From NCBI GenBank assembly GCA_017302015.1, contig JAFLEE010000016.1, positions 1-64,000 of the forward strand: a stretch of 64,000 bases of DNA, in the 5' to 3' direction. Shown piece by piece: positions 33,246-41,609 of the stretch. Made by a program: the position numbers and the translations under genes. The notes under the pieces were generated by a model. It was not told the origin of the DNA, did no database searches, and was given only the letters and a program-made list of their open reading frames with translations. This DNA comes from Spirochaetota bacterium. GTDB lineage: Bacteria; Spirochaetota; UBA12135; COTS27; JAFLEE01. Position 1 is the stretch's first letter. Every line of letters begins with the position of its first letter.

Positions 33246-33986
33246 ATGGGTGACGCGGCAAGCCAGAGCAAAGTCGTCTATCTCTCCTTCGGCCTCCACG
33301 ATGGGGAGGATGTGGCCGCGGCGATCCCCTACCAAGTCCACCTTGTGGGCAGCCTGCGGGAACTCGTGCGCTATTTCCTCGAGAACACCGATACCATCGG
33401 CCTCGTCGCCGAGCTGGGCGCCGACCTCTCCCTCGCCGTACGCGCCGTCGATATTGCCCATCGGCTCAATCCGCAGATCCCCGTGGTCTGCCTGGGCGAT
33501 GCGGCCTCCTTCAACCGCATCGGAAGGCCCAAGAGCGGGGCCCAGCCCGTGCACGCCGCGGACCTCAAGGCCCTCCTCTCCATCCTCAAGCCGAAGGCGA
33601 CGCACCGGAAATTCTGCCGCCTCGAGTGGCCCTTGCCGGTCTATTATTCCCGGGCCTTCAACATGGCGGGCTCCCAGGGCGGCAAGCTCGTCAATCTCTC
33701 CATCGGCGGCGCCGCCGTGTACACGCCCGGGCCCAGCGGGTTCAAACTCGGCGACGCGGCCTTCCTGAAGATCCTCTTCGAAAGTTTCGCCTTCTTCGTC
33801 GAGTGCCGGGTGGCGCGCGCCGAACTCCCCGGCCATGCCTACGGGTTCGCGGTGGAGTTCCAGAAGATCTCCCCGGCCACCCGCGGCGCGATCCAGGATA
33901 TCCTGGGGGATAAGCTCGTGCAGGTGCTTTTCGATGATTTCGAGATCGCGGAACCGGCGTCGCGCACGCGGGCTCCGCGGCGGTAG
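33246..33986 (+). CDS. PilZ-domain protein with receiver-like N-terminal half (246 aa)
   Basis: The C-terminal half carries the cyclic-di-GMP-binding signature: R121-K-F-C-R125 (R-x3-R) and N150-L-S-I-G-G (N/D-x-S-x-x-G), about 25 residues apart as in functional PilZ domains. The first ~115 residues alternate hydrophobic strands and helices (VVYLSFG, TDTIGLVAELG, IPVVCLGD) like a degenerate response-regulator receiver, without a clear phospho-acceptor Asp. ATG 33246 has GGAGG 5 nt upstream. It likely reads cyclic di-GMP to control surface, adhesion or motility. Its neighbours are carbohydrate enzymes and do not reveal a partner. Confidence 0.8.
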   Translation: MGDAASQSKVVYLSFGLHDGEDVAAAIPYQVHLVGSLRELVRYFLENTDTIGLVAELGADLSLAVRAVDIAHRLNPQIPVVCLGDAASFNRIGRPKSGAQPVHAADLKALLSILKPKATHRKFCRLEWPLPVYYSRAFNMAGSQGGKLVNLSIGGAAVYTPGPSGFKLGDAAFLKILFESFAFFVECRVARAELPGHAYGFAVEFQKISPATRGAIQDILGDKLVQVLFDDFEIAEPASRTRAPRR

Positions 33987-34006
33987 CCGGAAGGCGGCCT
34001 TCCGGC
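33986..34006. terminator. Hairpin between convergent PilZ and pectate-lyase genes
   Basis: A perfect 9-bp inverted repeat (GCCGGAAGG / CCTTCCGGC) with a CGG loop begins at the last base of the PilZ stop codon. A T-rich run lies ~25 nt further on (34031-34042), so the terminator is not canonical; it may stop either convergent transcript. Confidence 0.35.
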
Positions 34007-34038
34007 GCCACGGGCCGTCAAACTCGGCGGGTTTATTT

Positions 34039-37000
34039 TTATTCCCCGAAGCGTAGCGCCATCCCCGCTCGGAAACGCTGGCCGGGAGCGAGGGTCGTCC
34101 TCCCATAGATCGGCTCGTAGGACGGCACGGGCGCACCCTTGGAATCCCAAATAACGAGGGCGTAGAGCGCGTCGGGATTTTCGGGGGCGGCGACGAGTTC
34201 TGCGGGCAGCCAAGGGGCCCGGAATCGGGCGAGGCCCCCCTCGATGGGGACGAGGGCGTCCATCTTGTAGGCCCCGTCGAGGATCGGATCGAGCTTGGGG
34301 GCGGCGCGGTAGAGCCTTGCCTGGAAGTTCCGCGCTTCGGTGAGGAGCCCTTGGCCAGCGTTCATCACGGCGCTCCCGCCGCGGGAATCCCGGAGGGCGA
34401 GGGGCGCCAGCAGGTTATGGTAGCGGAAGGAGAACACGAGGACCCGCGCGGTGGCGTTGCTGATTTCGGTGCTGAACGAGAGCGCCCCGCTGCGCCCTTG
34501 GATGCGGAATGTTTTAAAAAGAACGGCGCCCTCCATCCCCGAACCGTCGAGGGCGCGTATGGCCTGGCGCAAGCGGATCGTGAGTGCGCCCCCTTCGATT
34601 TCCGCGCTTTCGACCTCGTAGGGCGACTTCACGAGCCCGGCCGTCTTGTGCGGCCACCAAAACCCATCCACCGCCAGCCCGAGGGAGGGGTCTTCATGGA
34701 CCCATTCGGCTCCGGCATGCTTCCACTGGAAGATGCGGCCCCCCCCGATCGGGTCGAGGGCGATGCGGTCGGCGTCATTTTCGATCAGGAGATAGGGGCG
34801 TGCGGCGCCTTCCGTGGAGACCTTCACGGCGAGCCCGCCTTGGCGCAGGGGCGCCACGCGCGCGGCGAGGTCGAGAGATTGTTTCTCCTCGATCCAGGAG
34901 GCGAGCAAATTCCCGGATCCGAAGAATTTCCCCTCCAGGGCGGCGCGCGCCCCCTTGGGCACGGTCAGGAGCGTGGTGGGGAAGCCCCAGCATCCGCGCA
35001 GCGCGAGGAGTTGCGGGAGGCTCTCGCAGTCGAAGAAGGTATTGCGCGCCGGATTGCCCGGGGCGTTCTTGCGCATGTTCAGCCAACTATTCTCGGCGAG
35101 GAGCACCGCCGCCGGGGCGAGGTTCACCACCACGGGGAGGCCGCCATCCTCGCTCCCGAAGCGACAGCGATCGATGAGGAGTTGGGCGGCGTTATTGAAC
35201 CAGCGCAAGTCGGCGGACTTCGTGTCGGTGTCGTCCTTGCCCCCGCTCTTGTCGTGCCGGGTGGTCTGGGGAACGCCGCAGAGGGATTTCAGGTGCAATC
35301 GGCCGCGGTTCTCGACGACCCCCGCGGCGCCCATATCGGGGTCGGTGGTCACCCAGCAATGCTCCACGAGGGCCGAGGGAAAATTATGCCAAAGGGCGCG
35401 GGCATACTCGAAGGTGCAGTCGCTCACCCGGACTTGGGCCGCCCCCGGCTCCCCCGGATTCCCATTCCCGAGTTCGAGGCGCAGGGCGAAGTCGGACACC
35501 TCGTTGAAGGTGCAGGAATCGATGAGCACCTTCGGGGATTGGCCCGCGGCGGCCCGCACGAGGAGCGCCTGCTCGCATTTCACGAAATGGAGGTTTTGGA
35601 GGAGGACCCCTTTCGGCTCGGTCGCCGTGAACACGGGGCCCTTTCGGCCCTTCGGGACGGTGATGCCAACGTAGCCAGAACCCCGCAAAGCGACCCGAGG
35701 AGGCAGCACGATGCCTTCATCCAGGCGGTAGATGCCATTGGGGATGACGAGTTCAACCTGCTCGTCGGACTTGGAGGCCTCTTGGAGGGCGGCGCGGAAG
35801 GCTGCGGTGTCATCCGCGCTCCCATCGCCCCGGGGGCCGAAATTCCCCAGGAAGAGGCTGCGCGTGGTGGCAAGGCGGAGCTCCCGCAGCGTGGCCGGTT
35901 GCACGCCGAAATCGAAGCGCGCGGCGATCTGGGGAGGGAGGGGCGGAGAGGCGAAGGGGGCGAGGACCCCCGGGGTGGAAGGCCGGAACCCCGCGTTCCC
36001 TTCTTCCAAGGAAAAAGAGAACCACTGGGCGTCGGCGTTGGAGAAATAATCCGCGGGAAACTCGCGGCCGAGCCCCGCCAAGGCGCAGGGTCTTCCGCTG
36101 GTTTCGCGGCAGCCCCGCAGGGCGACTTGGTTGGGGATCTCCACGAGATCGAAGAGCGCCCGGGCCTTCCCCGCGTTCCCCTGGAAGGCGCAATCCTCGG
36201 CGAAGATCGAGGGTTTTACGTCCCGATTCCATTTGGCCTCGTTGCGCACCACGGTCCACCCCGAGGCGGAATCGGTGCGGAGGGTGACCTTGCGAAGGTC
36301 CAGGCTCGCGTTGCCGTAGGACCTCGTGCGGCGCGGGTCGAGGGTGATCCACCAGGCATTTTTCGTCGGATCGTCGTGGGCGAGTCCCTCCACGTTCTCC
36401 AGGAGGAGCGTACCGCCCACGAGGATCACCGGCCCTTCCATGCCCGGGCGCGTTTCGATGACGCAATCGTCCATGAGGGCCCAGTCGGCCCAGGAGGACA
36501 GCGCTTGGGCGCAGGCCTCGAATCGGCAGCGGCCCACATGCATCAGGGTCGAGACGTAGGAGGCGATGGTCCACTGGGTTTCGTCCAGGGGGGTCAGGAT
36601 GGGCAGCCCTTCGGCGTTGGTGGCGATCTTGTAGGGCTCCATGATATCGGCGCCCCAATCGACCTTGCGGACGGGGTCGAGGCGCACGCGGAGTTGGTCG
36701 TCGATGGCCGCGGCGGCGCTGCCGCGGAAGACGCAATCGCGGATTGTGAGGTGGGCTTTGTCGCGGTTCTTGGACCAGATCTTGAGTTGGCGGTTCCCGC
36801 CGATGAACGTGAGGCCCTCGACCAGGTTGCGGTAGGCGAGGCGGAAATAGAAGAGATCGCACGCGGGGTTCGTCTGGCGGATCACGGCGCCCTCGCCGCG
36901 GAGGTTGATGAAGGAACCCCCGTTCTCCCGCCCGCCGCAGGGCGGAACGAGGAGCGTGCGGGAAACCCGGTACTCGCCCATCGGGAAAAAAACTTCCGGG

Positions 37001-37926
37001 GCCGCGACATGCCCCCGGTAGAATCCTTGGTAGCGGGCCGAGCCCGCCTCGAGGAGGCAGCGCTGGATGGCGTCGGTATCGTCGGTCTTGCCATCGCCCT
37101 TGGCTCCGAAATCCTTGACGGAGAGGGGCCCGCTTCGGCGCACTGCGGGAGCCGGCGCGACGGGCTTCCCCATCCCCAGGGCCGCCTTTCCGCCTTCGAG
37201 GATGAAATGAGAGGCGATGTCCCGGGATGAAAGGCTCTTCCCCCGGAGGACGAAGGTGTCGAGGAGCACATCCGATTCCTTGTCTTCTCCGGCGGAGAAG
37301 GCGGGGAAGAGGTAGCATTGCCCGGTGAACGCCTCGCTAAGCAAGGCGAGGGAGGCGGCCGGAATCTCCGTTTGCTGCGCGAGGACCCCGTTCAAGGAGA
37401 GGGAAAGCCCCGAGGCGCTCCAGCAGAAATCGATCTTGTGCCAGGTTCCCTCGACCACCGCGTTGGCGGGGATGCGCGCTTCGACGTCGTTGGTGGCGGT
37501 TTCATTCACGAGGTGCCATTGCCCCGTGAGGCTATTGTCCGCGGCGCCGCGGAAAAGGCTCAGCACCGCGAAATGTTTTTTTTGGGTAGCGCCCTGGGCA
37601 TAGACGTGGAAGAGCCGCAGGCGCTTCCCGGGCACGCTTTTTTGGAGCCGGAACCAGAATGAGGCGGCGCCCTCCCGAAGGGAGAGGTTCCCCGCGAGGG
37701 CATAGATCGGTCCCATCTCCGCCGTTTTCTGGAGGGCCCACGGGCTCTCGTGGCCTTCCCCGAATCGCGCCGCGATGGGGAGCGTGCGGTTCGACGGGGA
37801 ACCCAGGGCGAACTGGGTCCCGAGGCTCTGGTCATCGAAAGAGAGGGAAAAATTGGTTTGACCGTACAGGGAAACGGCGAATAGGGCGCAAAGGCCGCTG
37901 AGCGCGGTGGCGCGGATGGTATTCAA
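34039..37926 (-). CDS. Secreted tandem pectate-lyase-fold (right-handed beta-helix) protein (1295 aa)
   Basis: A signal peptide (NTIRATALSGLCALFAVSLYGQT) is followed by a laminin-G/concanavalin-like domain (~residues 25-240), then two right-handed beta-helix modules, each opened by the Pectate_lyase_3 signature: VKDFGAKGDGKTDDTDAIQ and GNFGPRGDGSADDTAAF. A final beta-sandwich (~1080-1295) resembles a DUF4861- or galactose-mutarotase-like fold. Such proteins bind or cleave acidic polysaccharides; catalytic residues cannot be fixed by eye. The start is TTG 37926 with GGAGG 7 nt upstream, 22 nt after the stop of the GH20-like gene, so the two form an operon. An in-frame extension to 38070 would run into that gene. 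Confidence 0.8.
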   Translation of the reverse strand: MNTIRATALSGLCALFAVSLYGQTNFSLSFDDQSLGTQFALGSPSNRTLPIAARFGEGHESPWALQKTAEMGPIYALAGNLSLREGAASFWFRLQKSVPGKRLRLFHVYAQGATQKKHFAVLSLFRGAADNSLTGQWHLVNETATNDVEARIPANAVVEGTWHKIDFCWSASGLSLSLNGVLAQQTEIPAASLALLSEAFTGQCYLFPAFSAGEDKESDVLLDTFVLRGKSLSSRDIASHFILEGGKAALGMGKPVAPAPAVRRSGPLSVKDFGAKGDGKTDDTDAIQRCLLEAGSARYQGFYRGHVAAPEVFFPMGEYRVSRTLLVPPCGGRENGGSFINLRGEGAVIRQTNPACDLFYFRLAYRNLVEGLTFIGGNRQLKIWSKNRDKAHLTIRDCVFRGSAAAAIDDQLRVRLDPVRKVDWGADIMEPYKIATNAEGLPILTPLDETQWTIASYVSTLMHVGRCRFEACAQALSSWADWALMDDCVIETRPGMEGPVILVGGTLLLENVEGLAHDDPTKNAWWITLDPRRTRSYGNASLDLRKVTLRTDSASGWTVVRNEAKWNRDVKPSIFAEDCAFQGNAGKARALFDLVEIPNQVALRGCRETSGRPCALAGLGREFPADYFSNADAQWFSFSLEEGNAGFRPSTPGVLAPFASPPLPPQIAARFDFGVQPATLRELRLATTRSLFLGNFGPRGDGSADDTAAFRAALQEASKSDEQVELVIPNGIYRLDEGIVLPPRVALRGSGYVGITVPKGRKGPVFTATEPKGVLLQNLHFVKCEQALLVRAAAGQSPKVLIDSCTFNEVSDFALRLELGNGNPGEPGAAQVRVSDCTFEYARALWHNFPSALVEHCWVTTDPDMGAAGVVENRGRLHLKSLCGVPQTTRHDKSGGKDDTDTKSADLRWFNNAAQLLIDRCRFGSEDGGLPVVVNLAPAAVLLAENSWLNMRKNAPGNPARNTFFDCESLPQLLALRGCWGFPTTLLTVPKGARAALEGKFFGSGNLLASWIEEKQSLDLAARVAPLRQGGLAVKVSTEGAARPYLLIENDADRIALDPIGGGRIFQWKHAGAEWVHEDPSLGLAVDGFWWPHKTAGLVKSPYEVESAEIEGGALTIRLRQAIRALDGSGMEGAVLFKTFRIQGRSGALSFSTEISNATARVLVFSFRYHNLLAPLALRDSRGGSAVMNAGQGLLTEARNFQARLYRAAPKLDPILDGAYKMDALVPIEGGLARFRAPWLPAELVAAPENPDALYALVIWDSKGAPVPSYEPIYGRTTLAPGQRFRAGMALRFGE

Positions 37927-37948
37927 GAATGATCCTCCCTCGATCTTG

Positions 37949-40669
37949 TCATGGGAAAAACATCCATCCCAAATCCGACGGATTATCATCCCCGAAAAAG
38001 AGCCTGGGTTCCCAGGGATGCTTTTCGATCCAGGCATCCGAGGTGCCCTCGGGCCCCGCGGTGTAGACATTGATCCGCAGGGGGCGGGAGAAATCCTCCT
38101 CCCGGATCACGGGGTTGGGGATTCGGAATTGGGCCGTCCGCACCGCGACACCCGTCTGGGCCGCGCTCCAACGATTATCGGGGATCGGTAACTTGTTATG
38201 GTGCTTGCGCTTCCCATCCGCGAGGAGTTCGAACTTCATCACCGGCCACAGGCGCCGCGGTTCGATCTCCACGAAGAAGCTCCCCTGCCCTTCGGGGAGG
38301 GCGGCCTCCACGGTGACGAGGAGATCCGAGCCGTCCAAGACCGCACGCCAACGTCCGCGGCCGCCATGGAAGGGCTCCCACGGGGCCTCCGCGGGGAAGC
38401 GCGGACAAGCGTAGGTCTTTCCAGTGGGTGCGGCGCCGGTGTATTCGGGGAAGAGGGGTTGCCGCTCGGCGATGGAGGCTTCCACGGCGGGAAATTCCGT
38501 CTCGAGGAGCTTGGCGAGGAGTTCGATGCGCCAATGAAATTTTGCCGGGAAGTACTTGTAGGCCTCGGCTTCCGAGTGGAAGCCCAGGCGGGAATCGGCG
38601 AGGCAGAGTTCGGCCAGGCGCCGGCTGCTTGCCATCTCCTCGCGCACGATGGCGCGGAGCGTGCCAAGGGATTCCCGCTGGGTCGGGGGATCTTGGAAGG
38701 GGAGGCGCTCCCGCAGGTCATAGAAGCGGTAGACTTGGTGGGCGCTATGGATCTGGATGCCGATGGCTTCCGCGAGGCCGATATCCAAGAGGCGCGGTGC
38801 GTCGCCGACGTACTTGGGCCGCAGCGCCGAAAGCGTTTCGACGCCGCGGCGCCAAAGCGTGTCCATCTTCTCCAGGAGGAGGAGCCCTTCGCCCAGGGTA
38901 TGGCCGAACGAAAGGCATTCGCCGATGCGGTCCCCCGCATCGATGGGGAAGGTGAACTTCCAACTGGGGGAGATCGGACGGTCCACGGGGATGAGATGCA
39001 GGGGCCAGACCACCGAATTGTGGACGGGGCCGTACCAGGTGAAGGGGAGATTGACCGGGAATTGGGAATAGCCCTCCTGGAAATCTTTCCAAGCGCCCGC
39101 GACGGCGGCTTCATCCCCCGGCCAATCGATGGCGGCGAGGCGGAGGAGAAAATCGTCCTCCTTCTCCTCGAAGGGGGCGAAGGAGAGTTCCCCCGCGGCC
39201 TTGTTCATGAGGCCGGGGTAATTGCCGAAGTACCAGCATTGCATGACGGTGCTCACGCCCAGCCCGTGCATCGCCCGGTATTTTTTGTAGAGATTCCCGG
39301 GAACGGGAATGAAGGGGATGGTGGCGACCTCGTGGGAGCACCCGACCTGGATCTTGGCGGACATGCGGGCCCCGGCGGCCAGCGCGTTCTTGGCGCACTG
39401 GGAGAAGAGGCCGCTCGGGCCCGGCCAGGCGAGCCAATAATCCAGGGCGATGCGCGTCTTGCCGAGTTGCTCCACCTCCCCGGCGGATTCGAAATTAGAT
39501 TGGAGGGTGACTTCTTTGGGGATGTGGGCCGCGATCTCGGCGATGACGGGCTTGGTCTTCTCCATCTCATCCATATAGGGGATATAGAGCCAGGAGATCA
39601 TCTCGGCGCGGGGGTCGGCGCGGTGCATGCCCAGGGCGAAGGCGGCGGTGGTGTCGGCGAGGACCTCCCAGGGCTTGCGCTTGGAGCAGCGCGGGCACCG
39701 GTTGTCGAAGAACTGGTGCGTCGCGGAATAGCAATGGGTCGGGCGCTCCCCCAGGTTGATGGAGATGAGGCCGCCGAGGCCGGGAACCTGGGAGAAGAGG
39801 AAATAGGTGGACTGCTCGAGGAAGCGCTGGCCCTCGGCGGTGGAGGTGCAGAAATTCACCGCCCATGCTCGGTGGCCGGCAAGGGCTTCGTTTCCCTCCA
39901 GATAGGAGGCCGGGAGCAAGTACTCGTCGACCGCGCCGAAGCCTTGGGGTTCGATGGCGAACGGAAAGATGCGGATGCCGTAGCGGGCGCATTTGGCCAC
40001 CGTCGCCCTGAGTTTGGCCAGGCGGCGCTCGCGGCCCTTCCCGAACTCGGGGAAGAACTCGCTGGGGCAGAGTTCGCTGAACTTCACCGTCAGCCACAGC
40101 CCGTTGATCCCCTCGTGGGCGAGGCGATTCAAGTATTCGTCGGGGTAATAATCCACGTCGTCGGCGAGTTCGTCCCGGTTCATGGGGGGGCGCTTGATGG
40201 GGCCGAAAAAGCAGCGCGAGATCCGCGTGCGGATGACCGGCCGGCGCTCCCGATTTCCCGGGGCCAGGAACGGCCCCCCGGTGCGCCTGATTTCATCCTC
40301 GAGATGGACGAGGGCTCGGCGGACGCCCTCGGTGTCGGCGGCGAGCACGCGGCACCCGTCGGCCTTCGCCTCGATGCGGTAGGCCTCGAAGCAGGGCATG
40401 GGCGCCTCCTCCACCGCGATGGGGTAGGCGCCGTCTTCGGGGATCCGTCCGGCGGCGAGGAAAGCTCGGAAATCGGCGAAGGCGGTGGCGAGCACGGCCT
40501 TGGGGTCCGGGAATGCGAGGGAGAGCGCGACGCCGCGGGAGAGTTCGATCTCGCCGGGACGGGGCGCCGTCCGCCGCCAGGACATCGGCTGATGGAGGGG
40601 CGTCTTGAGCTCGTCGATGAATTTCCAATCGGCCATGGTCGGCTGGGGGACGGAATGGAGTTCGCGCAT
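37949..40669 (-). CDS. Large GH20-like glycoside hydrolase-family protein (906 aa)
   Basis: An N-terminal alpha/beta domain of the kind found before GH20/GH84-type barrels (EAKADGCRVLAADTEGVRRALVHLEDEI) is followed by RPVIRTRISRCFFGPIKRPP and a long barrel (~residues 150-480) with acidic segments such as HEGINGLWLTVKFSELCPSEFFPEF and LISINLGERPTHC. A cysteine cluster DNRCPRCSKRKPW resembles that of DUF4838-type proteins. A beta-sandwich ends the protein. The catalytic pair cannot be fixed by eye. There is no signal peptide. ATG 40669 has AGGAG 5 nt upstream and a TATGAT box at 40697-40692. The pectate-lyase-fold gene follows 22 nt downstream, and an AraC gene is divergent, so this is a regulated polysaccharide operon. 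Confidence 0.7.
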   Translation of the reverse strand: MRELHSVPQPTMADWKFIDELKTPLHQPMSWRRTAPRPGEIELSRGVALSLAFPDPKAVLATAFADFRAFLAAGRIPEDGAYPIAVEEAPMPCFEAYRIEAKADGCRVLAADTEGVRRALVHLEDEIRRTGGPFLAPGNRERRPVIRTRISRCFFGPIKRPPMNRDELADDVDYYPDEYLNRLAHEGINGLWLTVKFSELCPSEFFPEFGKGRERRLAKLRATVAKCARYGIRIFPFAIEPQGFGAVDEYLLPASYLEGNEALAGHRAWAVNFCTSTAEGQRFLEQSTYFLFSQVPGLGGLISINLGERPTHCYSATHQFFDNRCPRCSKRKPWEVLADTTAAFALGMHRADPRAEMISWLYIPYMDEMEKTKPVIAEIAAHIPKEVTLQSNFESAGEVEQLGKTRIALDYWLAWPGPSGLFSQCAKNALAAGARMSAKIQVGCSHEVATIPFIPVPGNLYKKYRAMHGLGVSTVMQCWYFGNYPGLMNKAAGELSFAPFEEKEDDFLLRLAAIDWPGDEAAVAGAWKDFQEGYSQFPVNLPFTWYGPVHNSVVWPLHLIPVDRPISPSWKFTFPIDAGDRIGECLSFGHTLGEGLLLLEKMDTLWRRGVETLSALRPKYVGDAPRLLDIGLAEAIGIQIHSAHQVYRFYDLRERLPFQDPPTQRESLGTLRAIVREEMASSRRLAELCLADSRLGFHSEAEAYKYFPAKFHWRIELLAKLLETEFPAVEASIAERQPLFPEYTGAAPTGKTYACPRFPAEAPWEPFHGGRGRWRAVLDGSDLLVTVEAALPEGQGSFFVEIEPRRLWPVMKFELLADGKRKHHNKLPIPDNRWSAAQTGVAVRTAQFRIPNPVIREEDFSRPLRINVYTAGPEGTSDAWIEKHPWEPRLFFGDDNPSDLGWMFFP

Positions 40670-40727
40670 CGTGGCTCCTGGGGACGCCTCCATCATAAGC
40701 CGCCGGCGGGCCGGGGACCATGCAAAA

Positions 40728-41609
40728 ATGGGCCCGATCCATGGAACTTCCGGCCCGGCCATGACGTCCCACCCCCGAAGCGCCCGCGCCCAATCCTCCC
40801 GCGTCGTTTCGTCGGAGAAGTTCGAATCCTTCGTCAATCGCCTTCGTTTCGTGGTGACCTACCACGGCCAGGCTCGCCTCGATTCACGGTGGCGGGGCGA
40901 AGGCCATACGATCGCCTCGAATATCCTGTTCCTCGTGAAGTCGGGCTCGGGGGTCTACGTCTACAACGGCCGGCCCGTTGAACTCCTCCCCGGCAAGGCC
41001 TATCTCTTCCCGAAGGGCGCGGTCGTGGGCTTCTCCTGTCCGCGGCGGCTGGAGAAGTTCTTCCTGCACTTCCGCCTGGAGGTCAACCCCCTCGTCGATC
41101 TCTTCGACCTCCTCCCCGCCCGCCCCCTCCGCCGCGATCTCGAAGCGGGCCTCCTCGCTTCGATCGCCCGCTTCACGGTGAGCGATCTCCGCGCCTATTT
41201 CTCGGTGGACGCCGAACTCCGGGGGCTTATCGCGCGCTTCCTCGAGGACGCGCCCCGACCGGACCCGGCCAAACTCGCCCTCCTGGAGAAGTACGCCCCG
41301 ATCATGCGCCACCTGGAGGCGCACCTGGGCATCGACCTCACCGTCGGCCGCCTCGCCGCCTTGATGGGCCTGGCCGAACAGAACCTTTCCCGCCGCTTCA
41401 AGAAGGAGACGGGGATGAACCTGAAGCACCTCGTGGTCCGCAAGGTGGTGGAACGGGCCCGGGACGAACTCCGGGGGAGCGGGAAGAAGGTCAAGGAGAT
41501 CGCCGAGGGCCTGCGCTTCGAGGACCACCTCTACTTCTCCAAGTTCTTCAAGACCCATACGGGCCTGTCGCCCGTGGAGTACCGCCGCCGGGGCGCCGCC
41601 CTCCCCTAG
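40728..41609 (+). CDS. AraC-family transcriptional regulator (293 aa)
   Basis: A cupin-like sensor (ILFLVKSGSGVYVYNGRPVELLPGKAYLFPKGAV) is followed by the double helix-turn-helix (LTVGRLAALMGLAEQNLSRRFKKETGMNLKHL ... FEDHLYFSKFFKTHTGLSPVEYRR). The start is uncertain: ATG 40728 has a GGGGA about 10 nt upstream, ATG 40761 would remove 11 residues and has none. It is divergent from the GH20-like/pectate-lyase operon, 58 nt apart, and probably its activator. Its stop codon shares CTAG (41606-41609) with the stop of the convergent DUF1501 gene. Confidence 0.85.
   Translation: MGPIHGTSGPAMTSHPRSARAQSSRVVSSEKFESFVNRLRFVVTYHGQARLDSRWRGEGHTIASNILFLVKSGSGVYVYNGRPVELLPGKAYLFPKGAVVGFSCPRRLEKFFLHFRLEVNPLVDLFDLLPARPLRRDLEAGLLASIARFTVSDLRAYFSVDAELRGLIARFLEDAPRPDPAKLALLEKYAPIMRHLEAHLGIDLTVGRLAALMGLAEQNLSRRFKKETGMNLKHLVVRKVVERARDELRGSGKKVKEIAEGLRFEDHLYFSKFFKTHTGLSPVEYRRRGAALP

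Noticed and set aside
32884-33261. Minus-strand frame with a basic end, considered as a transposase remnant
   Set aside because: No catalytic motif, terminal repeats or target duplication; most of it is Pro/Arg/Gly shadow sequence over the PilZ promoter and start.
34351-40981. Plus-strand open frames of 927-959 codons antisense to the pectate-lyase-fold and GH20-like genes
   Set aside because: Low-complexity composition, no ribosome binding site and no domain; the minus-strand proteins have signal peptide, domain signatures and good start sites.
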